DNA of 64,000 nt from Chryseobacterium sp. 52 (GTDB lineage Bacteria; Bacteroidota; Bacteroidia; Flavobacteriales; Weeksellaceae), in NCBI RefSeq assembly GCF_002754245.1, contig NZ_PEEX01000001.1:434001-498000 (forward strand), read 5' to 3'. A program made the position numbers and the translations under genes. Positions within the stretch are counted from its first letter, which is position 1. Each line of letters starts with the position of its first letter. Under the pieces are notes generated by a model, which saw only the letters and a program-made list of their open reading frames with translations, made no database searches and was not told where the DNA came from. This document shows positions 9,069-18,038 of this stretch, piece after piece.

Positions 9069-9941
9069 TTAAATAAATTTTTCTAAAATAAAGTACAAAT
9101 ATACGACAGGAACGCAAATTAAAAAACTATCCAGTCTGTCCAGCACGCCTCCGTGCCCCGGAATGATGTTTCCGCTGTCTTTTACGCCGAAATTTCTTTT
9201 AAGCTGGCTTTCTACAAGATCTCCAAGCGGGGCAAATGCCGCAATCAGGAAACCAACTACCATCCAGTTACCTCTGAGTTCTGGCTGATAATGCTCTATA
9301 AAGTAGGATAGAACCAACGTTAAGACAACTCCGCCCGCATAGCCCTCCCAGGTTTTCTTTGGAGAGATTTTAGGGGCCATTTTATGTTTTCCGAAAAACT
9401 TTCCGGTAAGATAAGCAAAGGTATCACTGCTCCAGATCAGAATAAACAGGAAAAGAACTTCCAGTGAAAAGGTTCCGTCAAAACTGGAAAACTTAGGCAG
9501 ACCTAATGCGAAACTAAAAGGCAGTGCCACATAGATCACTGTAAAAATCAGTTTTCCGCTGTCGTAGTATAATTCGTTAGGGTATTTAAATAAAGTAACC
9601 ACAGCAATAGCGACCAGTGAAAGCGCTAATATTTCGTTCAGTCTGAAATCGAAAAAGAAGTCGTGGTGGAAATATCTTTTGGAGAAAACGTAAAAAATAA
9701 AAATAACCAGTGGAAATACGATCCATTTTTCGTAGCCTTTCCCGAATTTCATGATTTTAACGCATTCCCAGGTACCTACTACCAAAAGAAGACTGATCAG
9801 TCCGTAATACAGATATTCCTGCCTGATAAGGTCCGGATGGATCTTATTGATCAGCTGGGCACCCAGCGGTGTTGTGCAAAGAATGATAACGGCAACGTAA
9901 ACAAGTCCGGAAATAGTTCTTTGAATAAGGTTTTTGTCCAA
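9069..9941 (-). CDS. cdsA: Phosphatidate cytidylyltransferase
   Basis: This 290-residue integral membrane enzyme makes CDP-diacylglycerol from phosphatidate and CTP, the precursor used upstream of Psd. About eight hydrophobic helices are visible. The family signature near the C-terminus is intact: SQLKRNFGVKD, then PGHGGVLDRLDS. The gene is followed 4 bases later by psd and preceded by the LUD protein gene, giving a compact membrane-biogenesis cluster on the minus strand. Confidence 0.95.
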   Translation of the reverse strand: MDKNLIQRTISGLVYVAVIILCTTPLGAQLINKIHPDLIRQEYLYYGLISLLLVVGTWECVKIMKFGKGYEKWIVFPLVIFIFYVFSKRYFHHDFFFDFRLNEILALSLVAIAVVTLFKYPNELYYDSGKLIFTVIYVALPFSFALGLPKFSSFDGTFSLEVLFLFILIWSSDTFAYLTGKFFGKHKMAPKISPKKTWEGYAGGVVLTLVLSYFIEHYQPELRGNWMVVGFLIAAFAPLGDLVESQLKRNFGVKDSGNIIPGHGGVLDRLDSFLICVPVVYLYFILEKFI

Positions 9942-9965
9942 AATGTAAAATTTATAAGTTGATGC

Positions 9966-10547
9966 TTAATCTTCAAGCAGCAATAAAAACAGTTTTGTAT
10001 TCGTATGGGAAGAAGTATCTAAACTTGACTGCCCTCCGCTGATAGAAGTTAGGTTTTTGATATTCCCGTTTCTTTTGATCTTCCCCATCGCATCATTAAG
10101 GTTATTCACAATCTGTGAAACATTGGCCATGATAATGATCTTACCCGGAAGTCTTGAAGAATGGTAATGCAGGATATTGTTGTGCGACAGCATAATTCTG
10201 CCATCGTACGCAATAAGATATTCACAGGTAATAAAGGCGGCATCATTGGAATGTTCCATATCTGAAGTATAAGGTGTCTTCACTACATTCAAAAAGCTCT
10301 GAAGCTCTTTGTCCCAGCAGAAAACATTCCCTATCCCTTCTATTTTGATAATTTGATTTAAAGTCTGTAGAGCCTCCGCTTCATCTGCACAATAATTAAA
10401 AAATCCCCCTGAATGCGTAAATAATTGCGCAAACTTATAGTCAAGATCCGCATTTTTCAGCGAATCCCCGAGCTTCTCCAGACTCTGTTTTTCCTCTTCC
10501 TCAGGCTGGTTGGTAAGTTTGCTTACAATCCTCTTGAATAAATTCAA
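9966..10547 (-). CDS. LUD domain protein (LutC/YkgG-like)
   Basis: This 193-residue protein resembles the LUD domain of lactate-utilization proteins: LKNADLDYKFAQLFTHSGGFFNYC near the start, and ITCEYLIAYDGRIMLS with the nucleotide-binding-like strand LPGKIIIMANVSQIVNNL. It is a stand-alone LUD protein without LutA or LutB partners, and a role in lactate oxidation is not supported. The frame opens with TTG at 10547, directly after ATT AAG and an in-frame TAG, and the next Met is deep in the domain. TTG (or ATT) is therefore the likely start. A -7-like TATTTTTG lies at 10582-10575. A terminator separates it from ftsH. Confidence 0.7.
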   Translation of the reverse strand: MNLFKRIVSKLTNQPEEEEKQSLEKLGDSLKNADLDYKFAQLFTHSGGFFNYCADEAEALQTLNQIIKIEGIGNVFCWDKELQSFLNVVKTPYTSDMEHSNDAAFITCEYLIAYDGRIMLSHNNILHYHSSRLPGKIIIMANVSQIVNNLNDAMGKIKRNGNIKNLTSISGGQSSLDTSSHTNTKLFLLLLED

Positions 10548-10625
10548 CTTAATCTATTTTTAGTCAACTTTATACAAAAATAGAAAATAATTACAATAGA
10601 TTCTAAAAATGTGCCTTTAAATATG

Positions 10626-10659
10626 AAAAAACCTGACAATTCTAAGACTGTCAGGTTTT
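10626..10659 (-). terminator. Terminator of ftsH
   Basis: AAAACCTGACA and TGTCAGGTTTT form an 11-bp stem over a 10-nt loop with T residues on the minus strand, 23 bases past the ftsH stop codon. Confidence 0.8.
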
Positions 10660-10681
10660 ATTTATTCTATTTTAAAGCATT

Positions 10682-12697
10682 TTAAAGCTGCGAAGGACTC
10701 TCTGGAGCCTGAATTTCGCTTTCTTCTTCTTTGTCTTTAATAATGATTTGCTCATCGGGTTCTTTCGCCGTAACAATTGTACTGGTTACAGGTCTTTCTG
10801 TTAATTCAGGATCCCAGGCTCTTTTACCGAATATATCTTCAAGGTCTTCACGGAAGATCACTTCTTTTTCTAAAAGTTTATTCGCTAAAGCATCTAGTTT
10901 ATCTTTATTCTCAGTAAGAATCTGAACTGCTCTCTCATATTGGTTTTCGATAATTGATTTAATCTCAACATCAATCTTATTTGCCGTTTCTTCAGAATAT
11001 GGTTTTCCAAAATTATATTCAGACTGTCCTGAACTGTCATAATAAGAAATATTACCAATAGTAGGGCTCAGACCGTACACTGTAACCATAGCCTGCGCTC
11101 TTTTCGTTACAGATTCCAGGTCAGACAATGCGCCTGTTGAAATATTGTTAAAAATTACCTGTTCTGCTGCTCTACCTCCTAAAGTGGCACACAACTCGTC
11201 CAACATCTGCTCCGTAGTAGTCAATTGTCTTTCTTCCGGAAGATACCATGCTGCTCCTAATGAACGTCCTCTAGGAACAATCGTTACTTTTAAAAGCGGT
11301 GCCGCGTGTTCTACCAACCAAGAGATGGTAGCGTGACCTGCTTCATGATAAGCAACTCTTCTTTTTTCAGAAGGTTTGATGGCCATATTCTTCTTCTCAA
11401 GACCACCGATGATTCTGTCTACAGCATCAAGGAAATCCTGTTTAGTTACTGAAGTGTGGCTATTTCTGGCTGCAATCAATGCTGCTTCATTACAAACGTT
11501 AGCGATATCTGCTCCACTGAATCCAGGGGTTTGTTTCGCTAAGAAGTCTCTGTCAACAGTATCGTCTAGTTTGATTTTCAACAAGTGAACATCAAAAATC
11601 TCTCTTCTTTCATGCAATTCCGGAAGGTCTACATAGATTGAACGGTCAAAACGTCCGGCTCTCATCAGGGCTTTATCAAGGATATCCGCTCTGTTGGTTG
11701 CTGCCATTACGATTACGTTCACGTCTGTTCCGAAACCATCCATTTCTGTAAGAAGCTGATTCAGGGTATTCTCTCTTTCGTCGTTTCCGCCTGAGAAGTT
11801 ATTCTTTCCTCTTGCACGTCCGATGGCGTCAATCTCATCGATAAAGATAATAGCCGGAGATTTAGCTTTTGCCTGAGCAAAAAGGTCTCTAACTCTTGAA
11901 GCACCTACTCCAACGAACATTTCCACGAAGTCAGAACCTGAAAGTGAGAAGAATGGTACTTTGGCTTCACCTGCAACAGCTTTTGCCAATAATGTTTTAC
12001 CGGTTCCCGGAGGTCCTACCAAAAGGACACCTTTAGGAATCTTACCACCCAGTTTTGTGTACTTTTCAGAGTTTTTAAGGAAATCTACAACTTCCTGTAC
12101 TTCTTCTTTAGCTCCTTCAAGACCTGCAACATCTTTAAATGTTACCTGAATTCTTTCTTTTTCGTCAAAAAGCTTTGCTTTAGATTTCCCGATTGAGAAG
12201 ATCTGTCCGCCAGGGCCTCCGCCACCACCCATCTTTCTGAAAAGAAGGAAGTAGAAAAGTCCTAAGATCGCGATCCATATCAATGCAGAAACCAAGATAT
12301 CCATGAACGGGTTCTTCCCTGCTCCGTAATCTTTTGTCGTCTTGATATTAGCATCGGTAGCTTTTACCTGATCAAATTTTTGAAGGAAAAGCTGAAGGTC
12401 TCCGTATTTCACAGAAAAATCTGCTTTTGGAGCCATCTCGAATGCAGAAAGAGGATTGCTCTGATTGGCCGTTTTATTGACCATAGCTGTCTTTGCTGCT
12501 TTTGTCAGGAAAACATCAGCCTTCTCTGTGTCTTTGTATATTATAACGTTTTGGACCTTTCCTGCCTGCATTTCTCTAAAGAAAGCATCCTCATCAATAG
12601 ATTTTGCACTGTCGCCTCCTAAAAAATTGGAACCGAAAAATAACAAAAGAGCTACGATTGCAATTGGAAAAAACCAGTTGAATCCTTTATTGTTCAT
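10682..12697 (-). CDS. ftsH: ATP-dependent zinc metalloprotease FtsH
   Basis: FtsH is a hexameric membrane protease that degrades damaged and short-lived membrane and cytosolic proteins. Helix 1 (about 8-25) and helix 2 (about 133-153) flank the periplasmic domain. The AAA domain has Walker A GPPGTGKT at 228-235, Walker [12 protein letters not shown] and the second region of homology ([20 protein letters not shown]). The zinc motif HEAGH is at 451-455. The 671-residue length is normal, with a Pro/Glu-rich tail. It lies 16 bases after rsfS. Confidence 0.98.
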   Translation of the reverse strand: MNNKGFNWFFPIAIVALLLFFGSNFLGGDSAKSIDEDAFFREMQAGKVQNVIIYKDTEKADVFLTKAAKTAMVNKTANQSNPLSAFEMAPKADFSVKYGDLQLFLQKFDQVKATDANIKTTKDYGAGKNPFMDILVSALIWIAILGLFYFLLFRKMGGGGGPGGQIFSIGKSKAKLFDEKERIQVTFKDVAGLEGAKEEVQEVVDFLKNSEKYTKLGGKIPKGVLLVGPPGTGKTLLAKAVAGEAKVPFFSLSGSDFVEMFVGVGASRVRDLFAQAKAKSPAIIFIDEIDAIGRARGKNNFSGGNDERENTLNQLLTEMDGFGTDVNVIVMAATNRADILDKALMRAGRFDRSIYVDLPELHERREIFDVHLLKIKLDDTVDRDFLAKQTPGFSGADIANVCNEAALIAARNSHTSVTKQDFLDAVDRIIGGLEKKNMAIKPSEKRRVAYHEAGHATISWLVEHAAPLLKVTIVPRGRSLGAAWYLPEERQLTTTEQMLDELCATLGGRAAEQVIFNNISTGALSDLESVTKRAQAMVTVYGLSPTIGNISYYDSSGQSEYNFGKPYSEETANKIDVEIKSIIENQYERAVQILTENKDKLDALANKLLEKEVIFREDLEDIFGKRAWDPELTERPVTSTIVTAKEPDEQIIIKDKEEESEIQAPESPSQL

Positions 12698-12713
12698 TTA
12701 TACTTTTTAAATT

Positions 12714-13082
12714 TTAATATTCATATTCTATTTTGGTGATTTTGGCATCACCCCAAAGTTCTTCAATATCATAGTACTCACGGGTTTCTCTCTGGAAAAT
12801 GTGAACGACTACAGTTACGTAATCTACCAAAACCCACATTGAATTTTCTGTACCCTCTACATGCCAAGGTCTGTCTTTAAGATCATTCCTTACTTTTTTC
12901 TCAACACTTCCTGCCAATGCAGATACCTGAGTGTTTGAATTTCCGCTACAAATTATAAAAGTTTCCGCTACAGAATTTTCAATCTTCGAAAGATCGAAAA
13001 TCATAATATCTTCACCCTTTACATCCTGGATGGCTTCAACAATTTTATCTATTAGTGCCTGCTTTTCTGCTGTTTTATTCAT
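12714..13082 (-). CDS. rsfS: Ribosomal silencing factor RsfS
   Basis: This 122-residue protein binds ribosomal protein uL14 and blocks subunit joining in starving cells. The DUF143 core is plain: EDIMIFDLSKIENSVAETFIICSGNS, RPWHVEGTENSMWVLVDY and VVHIFQRETREYYDIEELWGDAK. An ATG at 13103 would add seven residues, but it lies within a TAAATTTG -7-like box (13108-13101), so ATG 13082 is preferred. It is the first gene of the rsfS-ftsH pair. Confidence 0.93.
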   Translation of the reverse strand: MNKTAEKQALIDKIVEAIQDVKGEDIMIFDLSKIENSVAETFIICSGNSNTQVSALAGSVEKKVRNDLKDRPWHVEGTENSMWVLVDYVTVVVHIFQRETREYYDIEELWGDAKITKIEYEY

Positions 13083-13108
13083 TAAAATATCTATAATCTG
13101 CAAATTTA

Positions 13109-13139
13109 TTGTTTTTCTTTTACTTTAGCCTTACTTTTA
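13109..13139 (+). promoter_or_regulatory. Probable birA promoter
   Basis: TTG (13109-13111) is followed after 20 nt by TACTTTTA (13132-13139), one mismatch from TAnnTTTG. It overlaps the opposite-strand -7 box of rsfS, so the two genes have back-to-back start regions. Confidence 0.4.
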
Positions 13140-13167
13140 GCCCTTTAAAGTCTTAAAGTTTTCTTAA

Positions 13168-13884
13168 ATGAACCAATTATTCCAGTTAAAAGAATGCTCT
13201 TCTACTAATGACGAAGTTTCAAAGTTTTTACTTTATGAAAATTCAGATTTTATTGGGGTCTCTACATTCAATCAAACAAAAGGCCGTGGACAATATGGAA
13301 ATACATGGGCGGCGGCAGCCGGAAAAAACGTAGCATACACACTGGCAGTCCGGGCTCAAAGCTTTCTGCTCTCAGACTTTATATTCAATTACTATACCGC
13401 AGTTGTTATTCGGGATTTCCTTGCCAATTTGACTGACAATGTCGTGAAAATAAAGTGGCCGAATGATATTATTCTTAAAAATAAAAAAATCGTTGGAATT
13501 TTAATTGAAAAGAAAAAATTCAACCAAAATAATTACTTCATTATTGGCGCAGGCTTCAATGTTCTGCAGGATAAATTTGATGAAATATCACACGCAGGAT
13601 CACTTCTCACACAGACAGGAAAGGTTTTTGACCTTGATGATTTCGTATTTAATCTTCATGAATATTTGACAGAGAAGCTGAAAAACATTCCTACAGAACA
13701 GGACATCATTGATCAGTTTAATCTGAATTTATTCCGAAAGGACGAGATATCGGTCTTCGAAATTGAAAAAGAAAGACAAAATGGCATTATCCGAAATGCT
13801 GACGAAAAAGGAGAACTCTGGATAGAACTTGAAAAAGACGGCTTAAAGCCTTTCTACCATAAAGAGATCAAACTCCTTTACTGA
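13168..13884 (+). CDS. birA: Biotin--[acetyl-CoA-carboxylase] ligase
   Basis: This 238-residue enzyme activates biotin with ATP and attaches it to biotin carboxyl carrier protein. The catalytic domain is complete: the biotinyl-AMP loop KGRGQYGNTWAA, VKIKWPNDI, and GILIEKK followed by IIGAGFNV. It lacks the N-terminal helix-turn-helix of E. coli BirA, so it should be an enzyme only and not a repressor. The last seven bases overlap the convergent LptF/G gene. Confidence 0.93.
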   Translation: MNQLFQLKECSSTNDEVSKFLLYENSDFIGVSTFNQTKGRGQYGNTWAAAAGKNVAYTLAVRAQSFLLSDFIFNYYTAVVIRDFLANLTDNVVKIKWPNDIILKNKKIVGILIEKKKFNQNNYFIIGAGFNVLQDKFDEISHAGSLLTQTGKVFDLDDFVFNLHEYLTEKLKNIPTEQDIIDQFNLNLFRKDEISVFEIEKERQNGIIRNADEKGELWIELEKDGLKPFYHKEIKLLY

Positions 13885-14990
13885 TTTGCTCTTTTCAGAT
13901 ATAGATACAGCGTAAGCGGAAAGAAAACCATATTGGGAAGCCACATCGCTACTGCCGGCGAAAGACTTTTGTTCTCTGAAACTACTTTTAAGGCTTCAAA
14001 AGAGAAAACAAAAACAAATGCCAGAGAAATCCCTATCGCCAGATTGACTCCAAGACCTCCTCTTTTCTTCTGGGAAGCCAGAGAAAGCGCCAGGAATGTC
14101 AAAATAATGATAGCAACCGGCATTGACGTTCTCTGATGAAACTCATTAAGGTAAGAATTCAGATTGCTGTTTCCTTTCTCTTTTTCCCTGTCAATGAATT
14201 TGATAAGCTCTGGAGTGGTTTTATTCTGCCCAAGAAGTTCGTTCGGGAAGAGTTCTTCAGGAGAATGCCCGTAACTTTTCCTCATTTCAACCCCGTTGCC
14301 CAGTTTTTCCGTATTGTTTTTATTGATGGTTTTTTCGAGGTAATTGGTAAGGATAAACTGTTTTTTAGCTTTATCCCAATATACTTCAGATGCTTTCAGT
14401 TCATAGGTCATCTTTCTGTTTTTATCAAACTTCTGATAAACAAATCCTGAACCTCTGGTTTCTCTTTTGTTCCAGGAGTTGACAAAGATGTATTCTGTTT
14501 TACTGAACTGAGCTGATGCCGGACCCGTTCCAAGGATCTTCTCCTTATTGGCCGCATTATAAGTGTAGGCCTCCAGCTGGTTTTTCTTAATATTAGCCCA
14601 CGGAAGCACCATATGATTAACGACAAGTGATACCATAGCAATCAAGAGAGATGTATACAGATACGGTTTTGCAAATCTATGGAAACTGGCTCCACTACTG
14701 ATCACCGCAACAATTTCTGTATTGTTGGCCATTCTGGATGTGAAATAAATTACAGAAATAAACACCAGGATAGCCAGAAACGTTACCACCAGGTTAATGA
14801 TCCAGAAGGGATAAAAATGGATAAGGAAATACATAAGATCCAGTTTCGGATCCAGTGCTTTCGCATTCTCAATCCTCGGGATCTTCTGCTGTACATCGAT
14901 CACCAATACAACTATAGACAGCAATATCAGCATGAAACTGAATGTTCCAAGATATTTTTTAATGATATATCGGTCTATAATTTTGATCAT
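13878..14990 (-). CDS. LptF/LptG family permease
   Basis: This 370-residue inner-membrane protein belongs to the lipopolysaccharide-export permeases. It opens IIDRYIIKKYLGTFSFMLILL, has further helices at about 60-82 and 103-123, a beta-jellyroll periplasmic region (about 150-280), and three helices near the C-terminus (about 290-365). With LptB and a second permease it would extract LPS from the inner membrane and push it onto the Lpt bridge. LptF and LptG cannot be told apart with confidence here. It lies 12 bases after tgt on the same strand. Confidence 0.88.
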   Translation of the reverse strand: MIKIIDRYIIKKYLGTFSFMLILLSIVVLVIDVQQKIPRIENAKALDPKLDLMYFLIHFYPFWIINLVVTFLAILVFISVIYFTSRMANNTEIVAVISSGASFHRFAKPYLYTSLLIAMVSLVVNHMVLPWANIKKNQLEAYTYNAANKEKILGTGPASAQFSKTEYIFVNSWNKRETRGSGFVYQKFDKNRKMTYELKASEVYWDKAKKQFILTNYLEKTINKNNTEKLGNGVEMRKSYGHSPEELFPNELLGQNKTTPELIKFIDREKEKGNSNLNSYLNEFHQRTSMPVAIIILTFLALSLASQKKRGGLGVNLAIGISLAFVFVFSFEALKVVSENKSLSPAVAMWLPNMVFFPLTLYLYLKRANQ

Positions 14991-15002
14991 GATCTTTTTA
15001 TT

Positions 15003-16133
15003 TTAAAGTCTCTGTCTAAGAACGGGTACCACAGATTTTTTCCATTCATAGAAATCACCTGCTACAATATGTTCTCTTGCTACTTTTACAAGGTCTAAAT
15101 AAAACGCCAAGTTATGAATTGATGCAATTTGTTTTGCCAGATATTCTTTGGAAACAAATAAATGACGCAGATACGCTTTTGAATATTCTCTATCTACGAA
15201 ACTTGTTCCAAATTCATCTAAAGGCGAAAAATCCTGCTTCCATTTTTCATTTTTAAGATTCATTACCCCCTGCCAGGTGAAAAGCATTGCATTTCTTGCA
15301 TTTCTGGTAGGCATTACACAGTCCATCATATCGATTCCCAAACCAATAGATTCAAGAATATTCCATGGTGTTCCTACTCCCATCAGGTATCTGGGCTTAT
15401 CTTTTGGAAGAATATCCGTCACTTCATCGGTAATTCTGTACAGTTCTTCTTCAGGCTCCCCAACAGAAAGGCCACCAATAGCATTTCCTTCTGCTCCAGC
15501 TTCAGAAATCACTTCAGCAGATATTTTTCTTAAATCCGAATATGTTGACCCTTGAACAATAGGGAAAAACCTTTGTTTATGTCCATACAATTCAGGATTT
15601 TTTTCATTCCAGTCAATACATCTTTTTAACCAGCGATGGGTCATTTCCATGGAAGCTTTTACCTGATTGTATTCTGAAGGATATGCTACACACTCGTCAA
15701 AGGCCATGAAGATATCGGCTCCGATCTGTCTTTGGATTTCCATAGACTTTTCAGGAGTAAATAAGTGATAACTTCCATCAATATGGGATTTGAACTTCAC
15801 TCCCTCCTCTGACATTTTTCTGCTTCCTGAAAGCGAAAACACCTGAAAACCTCCCGAGTCTGTAAGAATAGGAAGATCCCAGTTCATGAATTTGTGTAAA
15901 CCTCCTGCAGCCTGCATTGTCTCCATTCCGGGACGAAGGTATAAATGATATGTATTACCCAGAATGATCTGGGCTTTAATGTCTTCTTTTAATTCTCTCT
16001 GGTGAACTGTTTTTACACTTGCTACAGTTCCTACAGGCATAAAGATGGGCGTTTGTATCTTCCCGTGATCTGTGGTGATCTCTCCTGCTCTTGCTTTTCC
16101 TTCAGAGGTTTTTTCTACATTAAAAAATTTCAT
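15003..16133 (-). CDS. tgt: tRNA-guanine transglycosylase (queuine family), zinc cysteines missing
   Basis: Tgt swaps guanine 34 for preQ1 in GUN-anticodon tRNAs. The 376-residue chain has the catalytic Asp segments ILTDSGGFQVFS and GIDMMDCVMPTRNARNA, and the substrate segment GGLSVGEP. In E. coli Tgt, three Cys of a CxCxxC stretch plus a His bind structural zinc. Here the equivalent stretch (residues about 304-320, PLDEFGTSFVDREYS) has no Cys, while the His of SIHNL is kept. The fold is otherwise complete, so I call it functional but zinc-free at this site. The LptF/G permease gene follows 12 bases downstream. Confidence 0.93.
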   Translation of the reverse strand: MKFFNVEKTSEGKARAGEITTDHGKIQTPIFMPVGTVASVKTVHQRELKEDIKAQIILGNTYHLYLRPGMETMQAAGGLHKFMNWDLPILTDSGGFQVFSLSGSRKMSEEGVKFKSHIDGSYHLFTPEKSMEIQRQIGADIFMAFDECVAYPSEYNQVKASMEMTHRWLKRCIDWNEKNPELYGHKQRFFPIVQGSTYSDLRKISAEVISEAGAEGNAIGGLSVGEPEEELYRITDEVTDILPKDKPRYLMGVGTPWNILESIGLGIDMMDCVMPTRNARNAMLFTWQGVMNLKNEKWKQDFSPLDEFGTSFVDREYSKAYLRHLFVSKEYLAKQIASIHNLAFYLDLVKVAREHIVAGDFYEWKKSVVPVLRQRL

Positions 16134-16202
16134 TCGTCTATTCTTTTAATTCACCGCTATCAGCAGTTCTGTTTTTGCCGAATGCACGCTTCTGCATCAT
16201 TA

Positions 16203-16571
16203 TTATTTTTCTAAAACGGGTACATTTCCTGTGTTTTTCAACTTATCCTTGATGTACTTATCCGCTTTCGGGTCTTTTTTTAATACTATTTTCTGTGCGT
16301 TTTCAGCAATATCTTTCATTTTGTCTTTGATGACATAATATTTAAAGCTTTCAATAAAATCTTCAGATTTTACCTTGTGGGTTTTAAGAACAAATCTTGT
16401 CCCTGCTTCTAAATTTTTATTCTGATAGATAGCAACCGCCTGATCCGTAATCGCAAGATCAGCCATGATCTCAGCCATAGCATCCGGCTCGATCATATTC
16501 TTGGGTTTGTCGATATAGTCGCCGCATGAGAACAGGCACAGCATAACGAAAATGAAGACCAGCTTTTTCAT
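16203..16571 (-). CDS. DUF4296 lipoprotein
   Basis: This is a 122-residue lipoprotein. The signal MKKLVFIFVMLCLFSC ends in a lipobox Cys, followed by GDYIDKPKNMIEPDAMAEIMADL, the conserved opening of DUF4296, and a Lys-rich helical tail. The function is unknown. The ATG at 16571 overlaps the glycosyltransferase stop as ATGA, implying translational coupling. An ATG 24 bases further upstream would place eight polar residues before the signal peptide and is not preferred. Confidence 0.8.
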   Translation of the reverse strand: MKKLVFIFVMLCLFSCGDYIDKPKNMIEPDAMAEIMADLAITDQAVAIYQNKNLEAGTRFVLKTHKVKSEDFIESFKYYVIKDKMKDIAENAQKIVLKKDPKADKYIKDKLKNTGNVPVLEK

Positions 16572-17284
16572 AATCTGTTGATTATTGATTTCCACTTTAA
16601 ATTTAAAACTCCAAATACGGCTTCATGAATAATTCCACCGTTCATTTTACTTTCTCCTAAAATTCTGTTTGTAAATATAATAGGAACTTCTACAATTTTG
16701 AAACCTTTTTTGAATGCACGGAACTTCATTTCTATCTGAAAGCCGTAGCCTTTAAGTTTTACGTTATTCAGCCCGATCTCTTCAAGGACTTTTCTTGAAA
16801 AACAAACAAATCCTGCAGTAGTATCATGAATCGGAAGACCTAAAATAAATCTTACATACTTGGACGCAAAATAGGAAAGTAAAACTCTGCCCATTGGCCA
16901 ATTCACTACATTGACTCCCTTCGAATACCGTGACCCGATGGCCATATCTGCCTGTAAACAGGCTTCAAAAAGTTTAGGAAGATCATTGGGATTGTGGGAA
17001 AAATCGGCATCCATTTCAAAAATGTAGTCATAATTGTTTTCGATAGCCCATTTAAACCCGTGAATATACGCTTTCCCCAACCCGTCTTTCACATGCCTTA
17101 CCGACATATGCAGATGGTGGGAAAACCTTTTCTGAAGTTCTCTGACAATCTCTGCCGTTCCATCCGGAGAAGAGTCATCCACCACTAAAATATGAAAGTC
17201 GTCTTCCAACGCAAAAACTGCGGAAATAATATTTTCAATATTTTCCTTTTCGTTATAAGTAGGGATGATGACGAGTTTTTTCAT
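16568..17284 (-). CDS. Polyprenol monophosphomannose synthase-like GT2 glycosyltransferase
   Basis: This 238-residue GT-A fold enzyme resembles dolichol/polyprenol-phosphate mannose synthase. It opens KLVIIPTYNEKENI, has VVDDSSPDGT for nucleotide binding, the DxD-type EMDADFSHNP, IGSRYSKG and DTTAGFVCFSRKVL, and has no membrane domain. It probably transfers a hexose from GDP- or UDP-sugar to a lipid phosphate on the cytoplasmic face. The donor is inferred only. MKKLV at 17284 is chosen over an upstream GTG, TTG or ATG because a TATCTTTG -7-like element lies at about 17301-17294. Confidence 0.82.
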   Translation of the reverse strand: MKKLVIIPTYNEKENIENIISAVFALEDDFHILVVDDSSPDGTAEIVRELQKRFSHHLHMSVRHVKDGLGKAYIHGFKWAIENNYDYIFEMDADFSHNPNDLPKLFEACLQADMAIGSRYSKGVNVVNWPMGRVLLSYFASKYVRFILGLPIHDTTAGFVCFSRKVLEEIGLNNVKLKGYGFQIEMKFRAFKKGFKIVEVPIIFTNRILGESKMNGGIIHEAVFGVLNLKWKSIINRL

Positions 17285-17360
17285 TTCAGTTTGCAAAGAT
17301 AGTTTATTTAACCTTTTTATTTTATACAAAATAATCTATAATTTTGCAAAAAACATTCCT

Positions 17361-18029
17361 TTGCTGTTATCACAAAACTTTATCAACCACGTAAGAATAC
17401 CTGAGAACAATGACTGGGTAATCTTTATCCTGATCGGATGCATATTTCTGTACGTTTTCATGATGAATATCATTGAAAGAGATGCCAGCCTGAAAGATTT
17501 TCTGCTTCAGAAATATTTTGACGCCAGCAACAACCTGCCAAGCTGGATCATCACTTCCTGTGTAACGGCACTCACCCTGTCTGTCTTGCTTTCTCAGTAT
17601 ATCCCCATTGTTCCGAAATACATCGCGAACCTGCAAATTATGGGATACCAGCTCAATAAATTCGGATATACACTTTTAATGGTTTTATTTTTTTATGTGT
17701 CAAAATCTGCATTGGGATTTTTATTTTACCAAAGTATAGGTGACGGCAAAAAATGGTCTGTTTTTTATTTCACCTCCACAAAATTCTACTTCATTCTTTC
17801 ATTTTTATTAATAATTCTGTGTGTAACCCACTATTATTTCCCCGTGGACAGAAATAAAATATTTTTATACTATTTCTCTTTCTTCGCATTTGTCGCTGTT
17901 TTCAAGATTTTCTTCTATTTGTTTCACAAAAACAATATACTTCCCGAAAAATGGTATTATAAATTTTTGTATATTTGCACCCTCCAAATCGCACCTTTAT
18001 TGTTGCTATGGAAGTTGTTATTTTTTTAA
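17361..18029 (+). CDS. DUF4271 family membrane protein
   Basis: This protein of about 222 residues has six or so transmembrane helices and the family opening RIPENNDWVIFILIG, with YFDASNNLPSW and an aromatic-rich C-terminal half. DUF4271 is a Bacteroidota membrane family of unknown function that often precedes hemD, as here. There is no ATG before the conserved region. TTG 17361 (LLLSQNFINHV) fits best, 15 bases after a TAATTTTG -7 element (17339-17346). Longer upstream readings would run through the opposite gene's promoter region. The exact start is uncertain. Confidence 0.72.
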   Translation: MLLSQNFINHVRIPENNDWVIFILIGCIFLYVFMMNIIERDASLKDFLLQKYFDASNNLPSWIITSCVTALTLSVLLSQYIPIVPKYIANLQIMGYQLNKFGYTLLMVLFFYVSKSALGFLFYQSIGDGKKWSVFYFTSTKFYFILSFLLIILCVTHYYFPVDRNKIFLYYFSFFAFVAVFKIFFYLFHKNNILPEKWYYKFLYICTLQIAPLLLLWKLLFF

Positions 18030-18038
18030 TAAAAGTCA

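Noticed and set aside
16138..16200. A 20-codon frame (MMQKRAFGKN...) between the DUF4296 lipoprotein and tgt on the minus strand
   Set aside because: The opening vaguely resembles an aldo-keto reductase N-terminus, but the stretch is too short and lacks other support. It may be a chance frame or a tiny relic.
17265..17360. A longer DUF4271 reading starting with ATG at 17265
   Set aside because: It runs antisense through the start of the glycosyltransferase gene and through the -7 boxes of both genes. The extra residues match nothing.
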